Assembly (NCBI GenBank): GCA_032718475.1
Contig: JAUCBJ010001986.1
Location: 1 to 43,245 of the forward strand
Direction of reading: 5' to 3'
Source: Nemertoderma westbladi
Lineage: Eukaryota; Xenacoelomorpha; Nemertodermatida; Nemertodermatidae
DNA: 43,245 bases
Positions 40,568 through 43,245 of the stretch are shown in pieces (the first letter of the stretch is position 1; each line of letters starts with the position of its first letter). A model generated the notes under the pieces. The model saw only the letters and a list, made by a program, of their open reading frames with translations. It searched no databases and was not told the origin of the DNA. Both the position numbers and the translations under genes were made by a program.

Positions 40568-41088
40568 AATACGACTTCTTCTGTCCTACAATAACAAAAA
40601 GAGTGAATAATTGGCAAAAGAATAAATGGCACTAGATGGCGTCAAAACCCTTAGTAAAGCATAATTTAACCAAAATAGTCGATATTATATCGTAACCGAC
40701 TTTATCAATATTAAACGGTGTTTTGAGCTCAAAATTTGTAAAATAAGTAATCTAAAGGAAGAATTCATGAATGCAGCAACACCGTATCCATTAATTTAGC
40801 TACCAGGGTGTTAAAATTAAAGCAGAAGCACAAATTCGTACATAAAATAAGGTTTAGTAAGTTATTAGTACAATTCACAATATCAAACTCAAATTATATG
40901 GGACATACGTAACCAACATATAAAAATATCTCAACTCGTGAACAAAATTGAATCGAGTAGATTAGTGAATATCTATCACTTCTAGATAAGCAAACTATAG
41001 TGCCAAAGAGTATCTAATACATATATAAAAGGTTTCAGCTTGTGAACAAATAAGCTAAATGAATTATTGGGGATACAACTTACTTATT
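40568..41088. other. Non-coding, AT-rich flank
   Basis: No frame, repeat or element is recognised. It follows the BEL 3' LTR directly and is probably pre-insertion flanking DNA. Confidence 0.45.
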
Positions 41089-41356
41089 TTACGCATAATA
41101 TAAAGTAGGAATATAAGTCATATAAAGTATAATAGCCACAATAAAAAGTAACCAGAAAAAATAACGTTTATTTCCGGGTCCTTTTCCTTTTTGGGGTCGC
41201 TTGCGACGTTTCGGTGGCGGGGAGCCATTACCAGGTACTGGAGGCGGAGAACCTTGCACTTGTAGCCCCTCAGCGGTGGAAGGATGAAGTACCAATGAGT
41301 AAGAAGGGGGTGCGACAGTTCGTACGGTTGGTGCACCAGTAGATGTTCCAGGTTGA
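41089..41356 (-). CDS. Unrecognised small frame: proline-rich, basic, with one membrane segment
   Basis: The minus frame is open from about 41356 to a stop at 41089 and has no ATG start in the open part (it begins after a TAA). It reads as a P/S/T-rich lead (PGTSTGAP, GSPPPVPGNGSPPP), a strongly basic stretch (KRRKRPQKGKGPGNKR), then a hydrophobic run of about 20 residues (YFFWLLFIVAIILYMTYIPT) just before the end. That is the layout of a tail-anchored or single-pass membrane protein, but the composition alone could also be chance. It may be an exon or a fragment of a mobile-element protein. I do not recognise it. Confidence 0.25.
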
Positions 41357-41362
41357 GGTTAG

Positions 41363-41677
41363 CTAACCACGATTGATGTGGGAACAGAATGGCGCAATAA
41401 CTTTACATAACGTGATCACACAATCTGCTGTAAATTTACGGAGTGATCCCACAATCTGATATACTTTAGAAGGGATGTTTCGTCGTCCCTTTGGATCGAG
41501 TCGAAAGATATTTGACTTTATTATAAGGTCGAGATACTTCTGCAGGGGCTCCACTTCGGCATCGTCGAGGGGATTAACCAGGGATAAAAAATCCACGCTG
41601 CAGGCGGGATGCTTGGGTTTCGTTACACAATGTTGACCGAGCAAGACGAAATCCGGGTGGTCCGAGTCCCATAGCAC
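41363..41677 (-). CDS. Unrecognised 104-residue frame
   Basis: Minus strand, start ATG at 41677, stop at 41363. The sequence LWDSDHPDFVLLGQHCVTKP, then FLSLVNPLDDAEVEPLQKYL and IPSKVYQIVGSLRKFTADCV has ordinary globular composition with four cysteines. It is followed a few bases downstream by the proline-rich frame ending at 41089, so both could be pieces of one degraded gene. No domain is recognised. Confidence 0.25.
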   Translation of the reverse strand: MLWDSDHPDFVLLGQHCVTKPKHPACSVDFLSLVNPLDDAEVEPLQKYLDLIIKSNIFRLDPKGRRNIPSKVYQIVGSLRKFTADCVITLCKVIAPFCSHINRG

Positions 41678-42367
41678 GGGGAATGGAGAGGACGTTTTTC
41701 AAGGTAATTATCCCGAATTAAAGTCTTCATTTAATCAGCTCGACCGGGAGGAGCGATAATCCATTCATCAGTATCGTTGCATATGGGCTCTACGATGTCA
41801 GTTTACAGCATCGGAGCATCCACACATAAATTGGGGTTAGAGATGTCGGTGTGGAGAGGTATCGATTGGGTTTGACTGTAAGCGACACCGAAAACGCTTT
41901 ACAGACCCAGATGTGTGACCAGACCCACGCTCTGTCCGCTCTTCCTCCTCACGTCCATACGGGGTGACATACTCTGAGTGAGTTCGGTAGATTCACCAGT
42001 GAGATCAGCCGTCATTGTATCCATCATCTCCGCATGCTGTCCCAAGAACCTCGTTTATTGGAAGAGGGTATTTCAACATATCGAGGTGCGAGTTTGAACA
42101 TACAACTGCAACGGGGGTAGGCGAACGTCACCTCCCTACTCAAACAGCCACACGCCGCGACCCAGTCCCTGATCGATCCCTTAGTAGCGAGACTCGAGTT
42201 CGCAACTACCAGCGGTACCGAAGTATCGTGGCTATATGCTGAACTCTCATCAAGCCAGGGAGACGGGGAACTGGTCCGGAGCCAAATGTGTCTGCTATAA
42301 TCCCCGCATCAAAGAAAGGTTGGACAATTGTATACGCATCACACGCACTCACATGATATATTTATTA
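41678..42367. other. No supported gene
   Basis: GC-richer than its surroundings. Several short frames exist on both strands, none with recognisable motifs. It may be the rest of a degraded element to which 41089-41677 belongs. Confidence 0.35.
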
Positions 42368-43140
42368 TTCACAATTTTATCGCCATATTTATATAGTCTG
42401 TATATCGATGATTTAAGTGTTATTTTTTCGAATTCTAATGTGGGTTGCATAATGTCTGGCGTTCGCAGTAATCATATAATGTACGCGGATGATCTAGCTG
42501 TAGTTTCTAATTGGATAAAGGGGTTACAAACACTGTTGCATAATTTCGAAAAATATGTGCTAGGTCATTGCATTAAGGTCAATGTGAAAAAAAACAAAAT
42601 GTTTATTCTATTTTCCCAAGTCGTGCAATAATACTTGTAGGTCAAGTGTCAATAAATAGTTCAAAAATAGCGGTAGTAAATAGGATTAAATACCTAGGAC
42701 ATATTTTAACTTCAAGTGCAGATGATGATAGCGATATATTAAATCAGTTACGTTGTTTCTACCGTAGGGCTAACACAGTAATTAGGAAATTTTCAGGTTG
42801 CTCGGCACACGTTAAAACTAAATTATTTCGTTCGTTCTGTACTTCGTTCTATTGTAATAGTCTGTGGTCTAGGCATAATTATTCTAGTGTAGTTTACAAT
42901 AAGATTAAGGTAGCGTACAATAACGCTGCAAGACGTTTTTTTGGCTTTCCGTATGGGTACAGTGCTTCTCTTATGTTTGGCATTATTGGTTTACCAAAGT
43001 TTACTCATATCAGAGTTAGTGCAATTGAGTCGTTATTTAATCGTATCGATCAGTGTAATAACTGTATTGTTATAGCCATAGCTGGAGTCGCAGCCCGTAC
43101 CAGCAGACTTCGGTTAATGAGGGACGTTTCCACATGGTAA
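42368..43140 (+). pseudogene. LINE F: 5'-truncated reverse transcriptase
   Basis: The frame begins abruptly within the RT palm at TILSPYLYSLYIDDLSV, continues to the catalytic YADD (IMYADDLAVVSN, near 42480) and to KVNVKKNK, then a frameshift near 42600-42640 leads to the frame VNRIKYLGHILTS, KTKLFRSFCTSFYCNSLWSR, KVAYNNAARRFFGFP and a stop at 43138. This is the RT C-terminal half of a jockey/CR1-like LINE (judged from the motif spacing, not searched). The upstream two thirds are missing. It is not related to LINE copies A-D or G at sequence level. Confidence 0.75.
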
Positions 43141-43245
43141 CAGGGATATTTATTTACTTTTGTTATATATTTTATTATACTGTATCTGTACGGTTTTTAC
43201 TATTTCAGTTTATATTTATTAATTAAAGTAGTACGTGCATTGTGT
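43141..43245 (+). other. Probable 3' UTR of LINE F, cut by the window edge
   Basis: AT-rich sequence directly after the LINE F stop; the window ends before any 3' tail is reached. Confidence 0.4.

Overview
The window looks like a repeat-dense intergenic stretch of a metazoan (probably invertebrate) nuclear genome. No bacterial-style operons are present. It contains a Ty3/gypsy and a BEL/Pao LTR retrotransposon, at least six LINE copies from four or more families, a retroelement with a CCHC plus restriction-like endonuclease tail, two nested piggyBac-type MITEs with TTAA target sites, one hAT-type MITE with a perfect 8-bp target-site duplication, several minisatellites and one very large 49-bp satellite. 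The only gene I would call conventional with confidence is a nuclear tRNA-Asp(GUC). The species cannot be named from the sequence.

Layout. 1-1798 (-): 5' part of a Ty3/gypsy gag-pol, followed by its primer-binding site and LTR (1898-about 2230). 2241-2860: 68-bp minisatellite. 2861-5813: non-coding, with a cluster of short palindromes. 5814-8218: three blocks of a 45-bp minisatellite interleaved with two oppositely oriented remnants of the endonuclease-tailed retroelement. 8586-10115 (-): two unrecognised coding segments that could be exons of one gene. 10317-14215 (-): one long RTE-like LINE copy (A) and a fragment (B) of the same family. 15643-19231 (-): a nearly complete two-ORF LINE (G). 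19671-20636 (-): a third RTE-like copy (C), head to head with another LINE (D, + strand, 20637-22834). LINE D is interrupted by MITE I (22839-25282), which itself is interrupted by MITE II (22995-24247).

25287-29199 is mostly unique sequence with a 150-bp imperfect palindrome (26195-26345), a 710-bp hAT-type MITE, the tRNA-Asp gene and a 53-bp tandem duplication. 29200-35667 is exactly 132 x 49 bp of satellite. It abuts and replaces the first 119 bp of the 5' LTR of a young BEL/Pao element (35668-40567). The element's LTRs differ at 2 of 140 shared positions, but it has lost most of its protease and its reverse-transcriptase palm. The right edge holds two short unrecognised minus-strand reading frames and a 5'-truncated LINE (F, +).

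How the parts relate. The insertions give a relative chronology: LINE D, then MITE I into a TTAA of LINE D, then MITE II into a TTAA of MITE I. The most unusual structure is the 49-bp satellite. Its period is 1 modulo 3 and the consensus has no stop in any frame. All three forward frames are therefore open for 6.4 kb and encode the same 49-residue repeat. Part of the array has a 294-bp (6-unit) higher-order period, and it ends precisely inside an LTR. No intact element capable of autonomous transposition lies fully inside the window.
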